Below the pieces are notes generated by a model. The model saw only the letters and a program-made list of their open reading frames with translations, made no database searches and was not told where the DNA came from. From Aureimonas altamirensis (GTDB taxonomy: Bacteria > Pseudomonadota > Alphaproteobacteria > Rhizobiales > Rhizobiaceae), in contig NZ_JAMQCO010000005.1 in assembly GCF_023702225.1 (NCBI RefSeq), forward strand, positions 186,001-250,000: DNA of 64,000 nucleotides, read 5' to 3'. The translations under genes and the position numbers were made by a program. Positions 51,780-63,179 of this stretch are shown one piece after another. The stretch's first letter is position 1, and each line of letters begins with the position of its first letter.

Positions 51780-52621
51780 GACGGGCGTCTTCCATAGGCG
51801 AGCTTCATCAGGATGCCGAGCACGGCGGTGAGCGTCAGGATCATCACCACGGCGACGACCGACGCGCGGGGCCAGTGATTGCCGGATTTGACCTGGTCGG
51901 CGATCAGGATGGACAGGGTCGGCGGATTGGATCCGCCCAGAAATTGCGGACTGATGTAATCCCCGAAGCACAGGATGAAGGCGAAGGCGGCAGCCAGGAC
52001 CAGCCCCACCCGTGCCGAAGGCACGACGATGCGCAATACGGTCGCCATGCGGCCGCAGCCGAGGTTGTGTGCGGCCTGCACCAGGGTCCTGTCGACCGCG
52101 CCCAGCGCTATGGTTTGCAGCAGGATGACCAGCGGCGCTGTCAGCGTCAGATAGCCGATGAAGGTGCCCGCCGGCGTATTCAGGACGGAAGGTGCATCGA
52201 GGCCGAATGGCGTAACGAGCGCATGGATGATGCCGGACGGGCTGAAGAAGATCTGCATCGAATAGATGCGGACCGGAAAGCTCGTGAAGAAGGGCACCAG
52301 AAGCAGGCCGGCCAGCAGCAGCCGCCAGCGTGCCGGCGCTTTGAACGCCAGGGCGTAGGATACCGGGAAGGCGAAGAGGCTGACGGCAAGCGCGGCGAGC
52401 GCGGACAGGACGAATGTGTAGACGAAGGCGCTCTGGAAGAAGCCGGCCGAGAGCACCGTTTCCCAATTGGCCAGCGTGAAGTCCGGCCGCAAGCGGAAGT
52501 TGCGCACGGACCAGAAGGTCATCGCGACCAGGAAGAGAAGCGGGGCCACGAAGAACGCGGCCTGCCACAGGAACATGGGCAGGCCGAGGACAAGGCCGAA
52601 GCGGGAGCGGCGCACGGTCAT
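51776..52621 (-). CDS. ABC transporter permease (PotB-like)
   Basis: A 281-residue permease with six predicted helices. The EAA loop is QAAHNLGCGRMATVLRIVVPSARVGL and the C-terminal portion contains CFGDYISPQFLGGSNPPTLSILIADQ, typical of PotB/PotH-like subunits. It lies 15 bases after the solute-binding protein gene and overlaps the second permease by four bases. Confidence 0.92.
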   Translation of the reverse strand: MTVRRSRFGLVLGLPMFLWQAAFFVAPLLFLVAMTFWSVRNFRLRPDFTLANWETVLSAGFFQSAFVYTFVLSALAALAVSLFAFPVSYALAFKAPARWRLLLAGLLLVPFFTSFPVRIYSMQIFFSPSGIIHALVTPFGLDAPSVLNTPAGTFIGYLTLTAPLVILLQTIALGAVDRTLVQAAHNLGCGRMATVLRIVVPSARVGLVLAAAFAFILCFGDYISPQFLGGSNPPTLSILIADQVKSGNHWPRASVVAVVMILTLTAVLGILMKLAYGRRPS

Positions 52622-52636
52622 CCGGCCGGCCGTTCG

Positions 52637-53785
52637 TTACATCGCCTTGAATTCGGACCAGGTATCATTCCAGGTTTCGATATCCTGCTGTACCGGCGTC
52701 TGGCGGATGTGGATCTTGCCTTCCTTGTACTCGTCCATGACGTTGCGGGCGTCGAAGGTGTGGCGCAGCTTCACGGCGTCCTCGGGCGCCTGCGCATTCA
52801 TCATCTCCCAGCCCTTCCTGTTGGGGATGGAAGCCCAGTAGGCCGGCAGGCGGGCCGATCGGAACTGGCCTTCCGGCGAACTGGCATACTGGATGAACTT
52901 CCTGGCCAGGTCCTTCTTGGTGGAGCTGGAGACGATGGACATGGATTCGGTCCACTGGATGCCGCCCTGTTCCGGCACGACGGCATCCACGGGCACGCCC
53001 TCGTTCTGCAGCAGAAGCACGACCCAGTCGCCGATGCCGGGAATGACGGCGGCCGTGCCGTTGGTCAGCATGGCGAACTGGTCGGCCATGGAATAGAAGC
53101 CGCTGGTCTGCGGACGCAGGGAGAAGAGCGTTTCCGTCAGCTTCTCGTAGGCCGTCTCGTCGATGTCGAACGGCGATGCGTTGCCGTCGTACAGGCTGAG
53201 GCAGCCCATGGTGGGCAGGTACCAGTCGAAGAAGCCGACCTTGCCCTTGACCTTCTCGTTCCACAGCGCCTCGTAGGACGAGACGTCTTCGGCACTCAGC
53301 ATGTCGGTCCGGTAGGCGAGGCCCAGATAGCCGAAGCGGATCATGACGGAATAGAGCTCGTCGTTGACCCAGTGCAGAGGAAACTTCTGGAATTCCGGCC
53401 AGTAGTCGGCCAGCGGATAGTCGGCGGGGTCGAGAGCGTCGATGAAGCCGCCATCCTGCAGCATGCCGATATATTCCGCATCGGCCAGGACGACGTCGAA
53501 CGATCCGGGGGGCGACTGGTTCATCAGCGCCAGCATCGGCTCCCCACCGACATATTCCTTGGCGACGACTTTCACGCCATGCGCGTCCTCGAACGGCTTG
53601 ACGAAGGCCGGGTCGCCGTGTCCCGGCCACGTCAGGATGTTGAGGACGTTCTCCTGCGCCATGGAGGCTCCCGTTCCGAGCCCCAATGCAGCCGAACCCG
53701 CAAGCGCGCCCGCGCCTTGAAGCACGGTTCTGCGTGTCGGCCTGAGAAGAAGTTCGCGCGGATCGCGGATCAGGAAGCGGCTCAT
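52637..53785 (-). CDS. ABC transporter extracellular solute-binding protein
   Basis: A 382-residue periplasmic binding protein of the polyamine (PotD/PotF) type. A twin-arginine-like export signal, RRTVLQGAGALAGSAALGLGTGASMA, ends near residue 45; the mature part starts ENVLNILTWPGHGDPAFVKPFEDAHGVKV. Later blocks: SPPGSFDVVLADAEYIGMLQDGG and SSSTKKDLARKFIQYASSPEGQ. ATG 53785 gives the signal at the N-terminus. First gene of the transporter operon, divergent from a LysR regulator. Confidence 0.92.
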   Translation of the reverse strand: MSRFLIRDPRELLLRPTRRTVLQGAGALAGSAALGLGTGASMAQENVLNILTWPGHGDPAFVKPFEDAHGVKVVAKEYVGGEPMLALMNQSPPGSFDVVLADAEYIGMLQDGGFIDALDPADYPLADYWPEFQKFPLHWVNDELYSVMIRFGYLGLAYRTDMLSAEDVSSYEALWNEKVKGKVGFFDWYLPTMGCLSLYDGNASPFDIDETAYEKLTETLFSLRPQTSGFYSMADQFAMLTNGTAAVIPGIGDWVVLLLQNEGVPVDAVVPEQGGIQWTESMSIVSSSTKKDLARKFIQYASSPEGQFRSARLPAYWASIPNRKGWEMMNAQAPEDAVKLRHTFDARNVMDEYKEGKIHIRQTPVQQDIETWNDTWSEFKAM

Positions 53786-54141
53786 GGAAAGACCTTCTGG
53801 GCGTCGTATCGTGCCGCGACTGTGCATGAGCCGTTCCGGAAACGGAAAGACGAAAAACCGATCACTGCCCATAGGATGCTCCTATGACAATGCAAACCAT
53901 GGGACGTCGCATCGACAGCCGTCGTTGAATTCATTGATGTTATTGCGGTGACAAAACCGTCTGCGTTAAAATGCGGCAAATCCGGCGATTTCATTGCTTT
54001 GAAAAGCATCACTTATTCTATGGCGCTAATACCCAAGTTCAAAATTGAATGATCATTGTTTAGGCTATTGCCTATACCTTGAGCAAGTTGACAGATGACG
54101 TTCGAGTAACCATAGGTAGTTCCGAACGCAGGTCGAGGCGG
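53786..54141. promoter_or_regulatory. Divergent regulatory region, ABC operon / LysR
   Basis: These 356 bases separate divergent genes and hold no ORF. Near the LysR start are AATGATCATT (54048-54057), a perfect palindrome, and TAGGC-TATT-GCCTA (54061-54074), a perfect dyad. Either could be the LysR binding site; LysR boxes are typically T-N11-A dyads. Promoters for both directions should lie here. Confidence 0.45.
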
Positions 54142-55137
54142 ATGGACTTTCGGCAACTCAGATATTTCGTCGCGATTGCCGACAGCGGCACCTTCTCCCG
54201 TGCAGCCGAAACGCTGCGTATCTCGCAACCCTCGCTCAGCCAGCAGATCCGGAACCTGGAGGACGAGCTCGGCGTCGAGCTTCTGTCCCGCCATGCGCGC
54301 GGCGTCGCACTGACCGAACTCGGCCAGCAATTCTACGACCATGCGCGGCGGATCCTGTCCGGCGTCGAGCGGGCCCGGGAAGTCGTGAATGCGCGCCGGG
54401 AGCATCCGCGCGGGCGTATATCGGTGGGCCTGCCGACCTCGGCCGCACGCAACCTGTCCCTGCCGCTGTTCCGGGAACTCGCGGAACGCGGGCCCAACAT
54501 CGAACTCCATATCGTCGAGGCGATGTCGGGCTATCTGGACGATTTCGTACAGGGCGGACGGCTGGACGTCGCCTTGCTCTACGATCATCGGGCCTATGAG
54601 GATGTCGCCTGGACGGAGCTTGTCGTCGAGGATCTGTGCCTGTTCGTATCGCCGCGCCATCCCTGGGCCCGGCGCCGTCAGGTGGCATTCGACCGGGTGT
54701 TCGACATGCCGCTCGTCTTGCCGGGCCGCCCGCACGCGCTGCGGACGGTGGTCGAGCGGTTGGCGGCGCGGCGCGGCGTTACGGCAGACGCGCTGGATTG
54801 CGACAGCCTTCCCGCCATCGCCCGGCTGGTCACCTCCGAAGGGTTCGGCGCGATCATGCCGCATTTCGCCTTTCTGGACGAGCTGGCGCGGGGCGAGATG
54901 GTGGCGCTGGATATTTGCGATCCAACGCCGTCCTGGCGCCTGTCGGTCGTCGTGTCGCAGCGAACCGTCAACCCGCGGGGCAGCGAAGCGGTGGCGCGTG
55001 CGCTCGGCGATGTGATCGCACGGCTGGTCGGCGAGGGAACATGGCGTGCGCGGCTGTCGCAGCCGGCTGTCCCGGCCCTGTCGCCGGACGGCGGCAAGAC
55101 CTTGGCGACAGGTGACAGGCGGCAACCGCAGGTTTAA
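54142..55137 (+). CDS. LysR-family transcriptional regulator
   Basis: A 331-residue regulator. HTH: FRQLRYFVAIADSGTFSRAAETLRISQPSLSQQIRNLEDELGVELLSRHARGVALTELG (residues 3-62). The periplasmic-binding-like effector domain follows (GRISVGLPTSAARNL, LDVALLYDHRAY). ATG 54142 gives the standard LysR start. Divergent orientation from the ABC operon makes it the likely regulator of uptake and of the amidohydrolase genes. Confidence 0.93.
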   Translation: MDFRQLRYFVAIADSGTFSRAAETLRISQPSLSQQIRNLEDELGVELLSRHARGVALTELGQQFYDHARRILSGVERAREVVNARREHPRGRISVGLPTSAARNLSLPLFRELAERGPNIELHIVEAMSGYLDDFVQGGRLDVALLYDHRAYEDVAWTELVVEDLCLFVSPRHPWARRRQVAFDRVFDMPLVLPGRPHALRTVVERLAARRGVTADALDCDSLPAIARLVTSEGFGAIMPHFAFLDELARGEMVALDICDPTPSWRLSVVVSQRTVNPRGSEAVARALGDVIARLVGEGTWRARLSQPAVPALSPDGGKTLATGDRRQPQV

Positions 55138-55203
55138 CAGTTTGTTTGCCATGTTTCGGCAAGACTGAAGGCCGCACGCGCCGCATCATCCAGGACCCGC
55201 TTC

Positions 55204-56685
55204 ATGCCCCGTAACACCCCGCCGCACCCCGACGGTACAGCGCGGAAGCGCCCGCCCGCCGCCTTGCGCTGGGGCGTCGTCCTGCTTGTCGCCGCCGCAC
55301 TCGGAGCCGTCGCGGGCATGGCCTTCGATCGACTGTCCGATCCGGTCTACTCGGCGGTTGCGCGCATCGCGCTGGAGCCGGATGCCTACCGCGCCGAAGA
55401 GGGTGGGGACGACGCGATCCTGATGCCGCGCCTGCGCGGGAAGCTTGCGCAGATCACGGGGGATGACGTCCTGGCCGCGGCGTCTTCGGATCCGGCGGAC
55501 CTGCGCAGCCGGGTGACCGTTCACAGCCCGCCCGGGGAATTGACGGCCGATATCCTCGTGCGGGCCGCGACGGCCGGGGCCGCGGCAAAGGAGGCCGATG
55601 CCATCGCACGCGCCTTCGCAGATCGCGAGGCGCGTGACGCCGAAGGCCGGCGCACGGCGGAGCGGGAGGAAGCGGAGCGTCGGGTGCGTGAGGCGCAGTC
55701 CGCCCTGGCGCAAGCCGAATCCGCGCTGGCCATGGCGCGGCCCGCGGCCGGACCGTCGATCGATGCCGACGCGCCGGATGCAGAGATGTCGCGCCTGCAG
55801 CGGCAACTGGCTGCGCTGCAGCGGGCCGGCGCCGGCGAGCCCGGCGGCGGCGACCTGCCTGAAAGCGTCCGCACCTTGTCCGAAAGGCGGGATGCGGCGG
55901 CCGCCGAACTCGGCCTTCTGTCGCGAACCTATGGGCCTCGGCATCCGCGGCGCGTGGAGGCCGCAAGGCGGTTGGCCGCGGCAGAGGCCGCGACCCGGCA
56001 GGAGGCGACCCGCCTGGCGGCGGAGCGACAGGCGGCCATTGATGCCGCCAGGACCGCCCCGGTCCGGCCTTCCCCCGTCGAAGCGGCTGCGGCAGACCCC
56101 GCCCCGGAAGCGGCCGAGGTGGACCGGCTGCGGGCCGCGCTGTCGGAGGCCGACGCCTCGCTGGACGAATTGGCTCGCCGTCCGGCATCGGCCCCGGTGA
56201 CCATGGTCATCGCGGCCGAGCCGCCCGCCATGCGCGATGGCCCGTCGGAGGCGGCCTACGCCGTTATGGGGGCGGCCGGGGGCATCCTGGCCGGGCTCTT
56301 CATTCTTGCGGTTTTCGGCCTTTCGCGCGCCATCGGGCAGGGCGCGCGCCGGCCGGAGATGGTGCTGTCGGACGTATCCTATGCGCCGGTCGATCTGGCG
56401 CGGCGCGGCGACGCGTTGCGGCTTTCAGCTCCGGCCGAAACCGCCGAAGCGCCGCGTGACCCAGGCCCACAGACCGATCCTCGGCAGGACCGGCAGGCCG
56501 AAGCGACCGGCGAACGGCCGGCGGACGAAGAGGTTCTCCGCCGCCGCGAGCGGCTGCGCCGCGAACTGCGCGAGATGACGGCGCGGCGACAGGCACAACT
56601 GGATGGAGGCGGCGCGGCGCGGATCTTGAGTGCCGAAGAGTTGCAGCGCCGCCACGACGAGCGTAACGGGCCGTACCGACTTTAG
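55204..56685 (+). CDS. Wzz/GumC-like polysaccharide co-polymerase without kinase domain
   Basis: A 493-residue inner-membrane protein. First membrane segment LRWGVVLLVAAALGAVAGMAF (about 21-41), a long Ala/Arg/Glu-rich coiled-coil periplasmic domain, with the GumC-type phrase SRTYGPRHPRRVEAARRLAAAEA (about 239-261), and a second segment AYAVMGAAGGILAGLFILAVFGLS (about 350-373). It then has a charged cytoplasmic tail. It resembles chain-length regulators of exopolysaccharide export, but a Walker A kinase domain is absent. It faces a nucleotide-sugar dehydratase across a hairpin. Confidence 0.65.
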   Translation: MPRNTPPHPDGTARKRPPAALRWGVVLLVAAALGAVAGMAFDRLSDPVYSAVARIALEPDAYRAEEGGDDAILMPRLRGKLAQITGDDVLAAASSDPADLRSRVTVHSPPGELTADILVRAATAGAAAKEADAIARAFADREARDAEGRRTAEREEAERRVREAQSALAQAESALAMARPAAGPSIDADAPDAEMSRLQRQLAALQRAGAGEPGGGDLPESVRTLSERRDAAAAELGLLSRTYGPRHPRRVEAARRLAAAEAATRQEATRLAAERQAAIDAARTAPVRPSPVEAAAADPAPEAAEVDRLRAALSEADASLDELARRPASAPVTMVIAAEPPAMRDGPSEAAYAVMGAAGGILAGLFILAVFGLSRAIGQGARRPEMVLSDVSYAPVDLARRGDALRLSAPAETAEAPRDPGPQTDPRQDRQAEATGERPADEEVLRRRERLRRELREMTARRQAQLDGGGAARILSAEELQRRHDERNGPYRL

Positions 56686-56728
56686 CTGAAGCGCTTCCAT
56701 TCTCCATGGGAACGGAAACGCCTTTCAG
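56686..56728. terminator. Bidirectional hairpin between convergent genes
   Basis: CTGAA (56686-56690) with TTCAG (56724-56728) and GCGCTTCC (56691-56698) with GGAAACGC (56714-56721), one C-A mismatch, form a stem just after the stop at 56685 and ten bases before the stop at 56738 on the other strand. It fits a shared terminator. Similar AGCGTTTCC words occur near 30880 and 58803. Confidence 0.5.
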
Positions 56729-56737
56729 ACCGGCATG

Positions 56738-58702
56738 TCAGGACGCCGGCGGCGCGGGAAGCGACGGCGCCGTGCCCGCATTGTCGGTCAGCCCCGGACG
56801 CTCGCCCTGCGCGGGGCGGTAATCGGGGACGATATGCGACAGGAGCGCGATGGCGCGGCAGGCGTCGTTGGCGCGGATCGCCTTTTCCAGGGCTTCGAAA
56901 TTCCGCTTCAGGAACGATGTGTCCGACACGCGGGAGCTGGCCGCCAGCAGCCCGTCGCGCCCGGTCCGCTCGATGATCTCGCCGTCGCCGAACAGTTCCT
57001 CGTAAAGCTTCTCGCCGGGGCGCAGGCCAATATATTCGATGGCGATATCGACGCCGGGGCGCAGGCCGGCAAGCTGGATCAGCCTTTCGGCCAGCTCGGC
57101 GATCAGGATGGGCTCGCCCATGTCCAGCACGAAGATCCGACCCCGCTCGGTGCGCGCCGCAACACCGTGCCCCGCGGCATGCAGGATCAGCCGGCAGGCC
57201 TCCGGGATGGTCATGAAGAACCGGGTGATCTTGGGATGGGTGACCGTCAGCGGGCCGCCGCGCTGCAACTGCGACTGGAACAGGGGGATGACCGAGCCGG
57301 CCGAGCCGAGCACGTTGCCGAAGCGGACCGTCATGAAGCGGGTGGCGCTGCCCGAAAGGTCGAGCGCCTGGCAATAGGCCTCGGCCGCGCGCTTGGTGGC
57401 GCCCATGACATTGGCGGGGTTGACCGCCTTGTCGGTGGATACCATCACGAAGGCGGCCGCTTCGGACGCCAGGGCGGCGTCGGCGACGTTGCGGGTGCCG
57501 AGCAGGTTCGTTTCTATTCCTTCGACCGGGTTGTGCTCCACCAGCGGCACATGCTTCAGGGCTGCGGCGTGGAAGACGACATCCGGCTTGAAGGCGGTGA
57601 ATGCCGCAAGAACACGGTCGGCCATGCGGACGTCGAGGATCCGCTCTTCCGTCTCCACGCCCGGGAAGGAAGCCGCAAGCTGGCGCCCGATGGAATAGAG
57701 GTTGAACTCGGAACTGTCGATCAGCAGCAGCTTCCTGGGCTGGAAGGCCGCGATCTGCTTGCAGAGTTCCGACCCGATGCTGCCGCCCGCGCCGGTGACG
57801 GCGATGGCGCGGTCGTTGATCAGCTGCGCGACTTCGCGGATTTCCAGGTTCACTTCGCGGCGGCCGAGCAGGTCTTCCAGCGAGACGGGCAGCGCCTCGA
57901 TGGGCGCCTCGCTGTCGACGCCGCCGGCCTTCGAGATGTCGGGCAGGCGCTTGACGGCGATCTTCAGCGGGGCTGCCGCTTCCACCACGTCGGACATGTC
58001 GAGGGGCGGCAGGTTGGTCTGCGTGACGACGATCTGCGAGATGGGGCTGGCCGACAGCTCGTTCTTGCGGGCCAGGGTGGTGAGAGACGACAGATCCCCC
58101 ACGACCCGGACTCCGTGCAGGCGGCGGCGCCAGTTCTTGGGCCGTGGGTCCAGGATGGCGACGATGTGGGTGTTGGGCTGCGAGCGGCGGGCATTGCGGA
58201 TGAACAGGTCCGCATTGTCGTTGAAGCCGTAGAGCACGATATGCTCGACCTTGCCGATGCCGATCGGCCGCGTCGCCGTCTCGTTGAAACCGCGCTCCTT
58301 GGACAGGCGGTAGATGAGGCGCGGTCCGCCCAGCCCGACGATCATGATGAACCAGCACATCACCAGTGCTGAACGCGGCAGGAAGGCGCCGCGAAACAGG
58401 ATGAAGTGCCCCAGCAGGAAGACCGTCACGATGGCGGTGACGGCCTTGACGATCGAGACCACGTCGAGCAGCGAGGCATAGCGCCACGCGCCGCTGTTCA
58501 GGGAGAACAGCGGAAACATCAGCGCCGACAGGAGGGCGAAGCTGCCGACGATCGCCCAGAGCTGCCAGTAGACGGCAAAGGCGTTGAAGTTCCAGGCGAG
58601 GCCCATCGACAGCGCCATCGACAACGCGGCAACCATCACGTCGTGGACGATACCGAGTGAGCGGAGCGACCCGCGCGGCAGATGCGGCTTCGTGTCGAAC
58701 AT
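56738..58702 (-). CDS. Membrane nucleoside-diphosphate-sugar dehydratase/epimerase (FlaA1/WbpM/CapD-like)
   Basis: A 654-residue protein: four N-terminal membrane helices (DVMVAALSMALSMGLAW, LWAIVGSFALLSALMFPLF, AVTAIVTVFLLGHFILF, ALVMCWFIMIVGLGGPRL), a CoA-binding-like domain, then an extended SDR domain with VTGAGGSIGSELCKQI, HAAALKHVPLVEHNP, STDKAVNPANVMGATKR and VRFGNVLGSAGSV. The MGATKR replaces the usual Tyr-x-x-x-Lys by Met-x-x-x-Lys, as is normal for WbpM-type 4,6-dehydratases. ATG 58702 has GGAAGG upstream; ATG 58750 is possible. It makes a precursor for O-antigen or capsule. Confidence 0.9.
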   Translation of the reverse strand: MFDTKPHLPRGSLRSLGIVHDVMVAALSMALSMGLAWNFNAFAVYWQLWAIVGSFALLSALMFPLFSLNSGAWRYASLLDVVSIVKAVTAIVTVFLLGHFILFRGAFLPRSALVMCWFIMIVGLGGPRLIYRLSKERGFNETATRPIGIGKVEHIVLYGFNDNADLFIRNARRSQPNTHIVAILDPRPKNWRRRLHGVRVVGDLSSLTTLARKNELSASPISQIVVTQTNLPPLDMSDVVEAAAPLKIAVKRLPDISKAGGVDSEAPIEALPVSLEDLLGRREVNLEIREVAQLINDRAIAVTGAGGSIGSELCKQIAAFQPRKLLLIDSSEFNLYSIGRQLAASFPGVETEERILDVRMADRVLAAFTAFKPDVVFHAAALKHVPLVEHNPVEGIETNLLGTRNVADAALASEAAAFVMVSTDKAVNPANVMGATKRAAEAYCQALDLSGSATRFMTVRFGNVLGSAGSVIPLFQSQLQRGGPLTVTHPKITRFFMTIPEACRLILHAAGHGVAARTERGRIFVLDMGEPILIAELAERLIQLAGLRPGVDIAIEYIGLRPGEKLYEELFGDGEIIERTGRDGLLAASSRVSDTSFLKRNFEALEKAIRANDACRAIALLSHIVPDYRPAQGERPGLTDNAGTAPSLPAPPAS

Positions 58703-58847
58703 GGCCTTCCGGAATCGAGGCGCCGAAGGCGCGACCGGCCCCGTACGCATTGCGACGAATGGTCGGGACGATCGGAGACCGCCCCGGCCATGCCTTCATT
58801 CTAGAGCGTTTCCATCCATCAAGGAAGGAGGACGCGTCGCGACCGGC

Positions 58848-60665
<1,818 letters not shown>

Positions 60666-60675
60666 CGGAACCTCC

Positions 60676-61377
60676 TCAGCGGGCCCAGAATATCTGCAGG
60701 TCGTCGCGGCCGTCCTGCCGCAGGACCGCCCGTACGGGCATTTCTTCCAGCGGTCCGTCGGCCAGCGCCAGCCCAAGGGTTTCCCTCTTGTCCTCGCCCT
60801 CGATGTGCAGCGCCAGGAAATGCGCCGACAGGAGAAGGGGCAGGGTCAGCGTGACGCGCGGTTCTGCGGCGCCGGGCGCCTCCACGGCGACGACGGCGGC
60901 GCCGTCGGTGGGCGCGAGCGCGGCGCCGAGCTGTTCGGAGCCGGGAAAGAACGACGCGGTGTGGCCGTCATTGCCCATGCCCAGGATGGCCGCGTCGAGG
61001 GGCCGCGCCAGAACGCCGAACCGCTCCGACAGGTCCGGCGCGGCTTCTTCGGCGGTCCGGCCCGGTATGAAGAAGGGTTCGAAGCGCGCCCTGGCGGCCC
61101 TGCCACGGAGAAGTCCGTTGCGGACGAGGCGCGCGTTGGACCGTTCGTTGTCCTCGTCCACCCAACGTTCGTCGACGAGGAAGACGCACACCTTGTCCCA
61201 TTCGATGTCGGCCTGCGACAGTCGCTCGAACAGGAGGCGCGGTGTCGAGCCGCCGGACACGGCCAGGGACGCGGCGCCCCGTGCGTCGATCGCAGTTGCG
61301 AGTACGGCGGCTAGGCCCGTGGCCAGCCCTTCGGCCAGGGCCTCACGCGTCGGATATTCGTGGAAGCGCAGATCCAT
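60676..61377 (-). CDS. pgl: 6-phosphogluconolactonase
   Basis: A 233-residue enzyme of the DevB-type lactonase family. [53 protein letters not shown] and [20 protein letters not shown] hold the catalytic/phosphate residues. It is sandwiched between zwf and edd with gaps of nine and ten bases, the standard rhizobial order. Confidence 0.95.
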   Translation of the reverse strand: MDLRFHEYPTREALAEGLATGLAAVLATAIDARGAASLAVSGGSTPRLLFERLSQADIEWDKVCVFLVDERWVDEDNERSNARLVRNGLLRGRAARARFEPFFIPGRTAEEAAPDLSERFGVLARPLDAAILGMGNDGHTASFFPGSEQLGAALAPTDGAAVVAVEAPGAAEPRVTLTLPLLLSAHFLALHIEGEDKRETLGLALADGPLEEMPVRAVLRQDGRDDLQIFWAR

Positions 61378-61386
61378 GGCTCGTCC

Positions 61387-62865
61387 CTACTCCGGCTCGT
61401 GCCAGGTTCTGCCGTCGCGCTCGATGAGCGCGATGGAGCCGGAGGGGCCCCATGTGCCGGCCGTATAACCCTGCGGGCGGATGTCCTTCTCTTCCCAGGC
61501 GGACAGGATGGGGCCGACCCATTCCCAGGCCGCCTCCACTTCGTCGCGCCGCATGAACAGCGTCTGGTTGCCGCGGATGACATCCATCAGCAGCCGCTCG
61601 TAGGCGTCCGGGTTCCGGACGCCGAAGGACTGGGCGAAGCTCATGTCCAGCGGCACGTGGCGCAGGCGCATCCCGCCGGGGCCGGGGTCCTTGATCATCA
61701 GCCACTGCTTCACGCCTTCGTCCGGCTGCAGCCGAAGCACGAGCTGATTCTGCTGCACGTGGCCGGCCGCCCCGCCGAAGATGTTGTGCGGAATGGGCCG
61801 GAAGGTCACGACGATCTCGCTCATACGCTGCGTCAGGCGCTTTCCGGTGCGCAGGTAGAAAGGCACGCCGGCCCAGCGCCAGTTGTTGATCTCGGCCTTG
61901 ATGGCGACGAACGTCTCGGTGTTGCTGGATTCTTCGCCCAGATCCTCGAGATAGCTCTTGGCGGGTCCGCCGTTCGAGGCGCCCGACCGGTACTGGCCGC
62001 GCACGGTGACATGCTCGACGTTGCGTGCGTCGATGGGCTTCAGCGCCCGCAGCACTTTCAGCTTCTCGTCGCGCAGGGCATTGCCGTCGATGGCGCCCGG
62101 CGGCTCAAGCGCCACCAGGCACATCAGCTGCACGATATGGTTCTGCACCATGTCGCGCAGCGCGCCGGCCTTGTCGTAGTAGCCCGCCCGCCCTTCGAGG
62201 CCGACCGATTCGGCGACGGTGATCTGTACGTGGTCCACGAAGGCCGAGTTCCACAACGGCTCGTAGAGCATGTTGGCAAAGCGCAGGGCCATCAGGTTCT
62301 GCACCGTCTCCTTGCCGAGATAATGATCGATGCGGAAGACCTGATGTTCCTCGAAATGCTCGCCGATGATCCGGTTCAGCTCGCGAGCGGATTCGAGGTC
62401 GCGCCCGACCGGCTTTTCGACAACTAGCCGGGTGCGGTCGTTGACGAGGCCGAAGCTGCGGATGCGCATGGCGAAATCGCCGAACAGCGATGGCCCCACG
62501 GCAAGGTAGAAGGCGCGGATCCGGCTCGGCGGCGCCTGGTCCAGCAGCGTCTTCAGCTCGTCCCAGCCGCCATCCGCCCGCGCATCGACCTTCAGGTAGA
62601 AGAGCCGGCCGATGAAGCGTTCTATGGCGGCCTCGTCATGGTCTTCCGCGGCGACGAAACGGTCGATCGCCTCGCGTGCGAAGGCACGGTATTCCTCGTC
62701 CCCGAGCGCCGTCCGCGATGCGCCGATGATCCGGGAATCGGCAGGGAGCTGACCGTCGAGGTCGCGATGGTAAAGGGCAGGCAGAAGCTTGCGTTCCGCC
62801 AGGTCGCCGTTGCCCCCGAAAACAACGTAGTCGAAACTCTCTACCGGGATGATATGGCTGGTCAC
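61387..62865 (-). CDS. zwf: Glucose-6-phosphate dehydrogenase
   Basis: A 492-residue NADP-linked enzyme feeding the Entner-Doudoroff and pentose phosphate routes. Signature: FDYVVFGGNGDLAERKLLPALYHRD, RIDHYLGKETVQNLMALRFAN with the catalytic His region, and the later RTGKRLTQRMSEI. GTG 62865 gives the family N-terminus (VTSHIIPVESFDY) and has GCAGGA upstream; an ATG 48 bases earlier has no good ribosome site. Confidence 0.95.
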   Translation of the reverse strand: MTSHIIPVESFDYVVFGGNGDLAERKLLPALYHRDLDGQLPADSRIIGASRTALGDEEYRAFAREAIDRFVAAEDHDEAAIERFIGRLFYLKVDARADGGWDELKTLLDQAPPSRIRAFYLAVGPSLFGDFAMRIRSFGLVNDRTRLVVEKPVGRDLESARELNRIIGEHFEEHQVFRIDHYLGKETVQNLMALRFANMLYEPLWNSAFVDHVQITVAESVGLEGRAGYYDKAGALRDMVQNHIVQLMCLVALEPPGAIDGNALRDEKLKVLRALKPIDARNVEHVTVRGQYRSGASNGGPAKSYLEDLGEESSNTETFVAIKAEINNWRWAGVPFYLRTGKRLTQRMSEIVVTFRPIPHNIFGGAAGHVQQNQLVLRLQPDEGVKQWLMIKDPGPGGMRLRHVPLDMSFAQSFGVRNPDAYERLLMDVIRGNQTLFMRRDEVEAAWEWVGPILSAWEEKDIRPQGYTAGTWGPSGSIALIERDGRTWHEPE

Positions 62866-63179
62866 GAATGGGAATCCTGCTGCAATCCTTGAGTCGGTTA
62901 TAGGGCGACCCATCGGCGAAGGTAATTCTAATCGATTGAAAATGAAAGATCGCAGCGCCGAATTTCCGAGGCGACGGCCCGGATCTGGCGTTGTGGCGTC
63001 CTGCCGGAATGACGCCGCATACGAAGGTAAAATTGCCGGATCAACATTACTACTGACGGTTATATTTCTATAAACAAATATACACTTAACATTCGTAATT
63101 TATTGAATTGTAAGGACTTTCAACATTTTTTCGACGTGCTATAACGCACGACGGAATTTTACGGCACATAGGGAGTAAA
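62866..63179. promoter_or_regulatory. AT-rich divergent promoter region, zwf / GntR
   Basis: No gene is present; 63040-63130 is strongly AT-rich. A dyad CGTGC-TATAAC-GCACG (63135-63150) contains TATAAC, a likely -10 for the GntR gene with TTTCAA 16 bases before it (63118-63123). Such a dyad over the -10 fits autoregulation. GGGAG (63171-63175) is the ribosome site for 63180. Confidence 0.45.

Noticed and set aside
56682-58799. 705-codon minus-strand open frame overlapping the FlaA1-like gene
   Set aside because: Same strand but a different frame from a clear dehydratase gene; the sequence is Arg/Gly/Pro/Ala-rich shadow with no motif.
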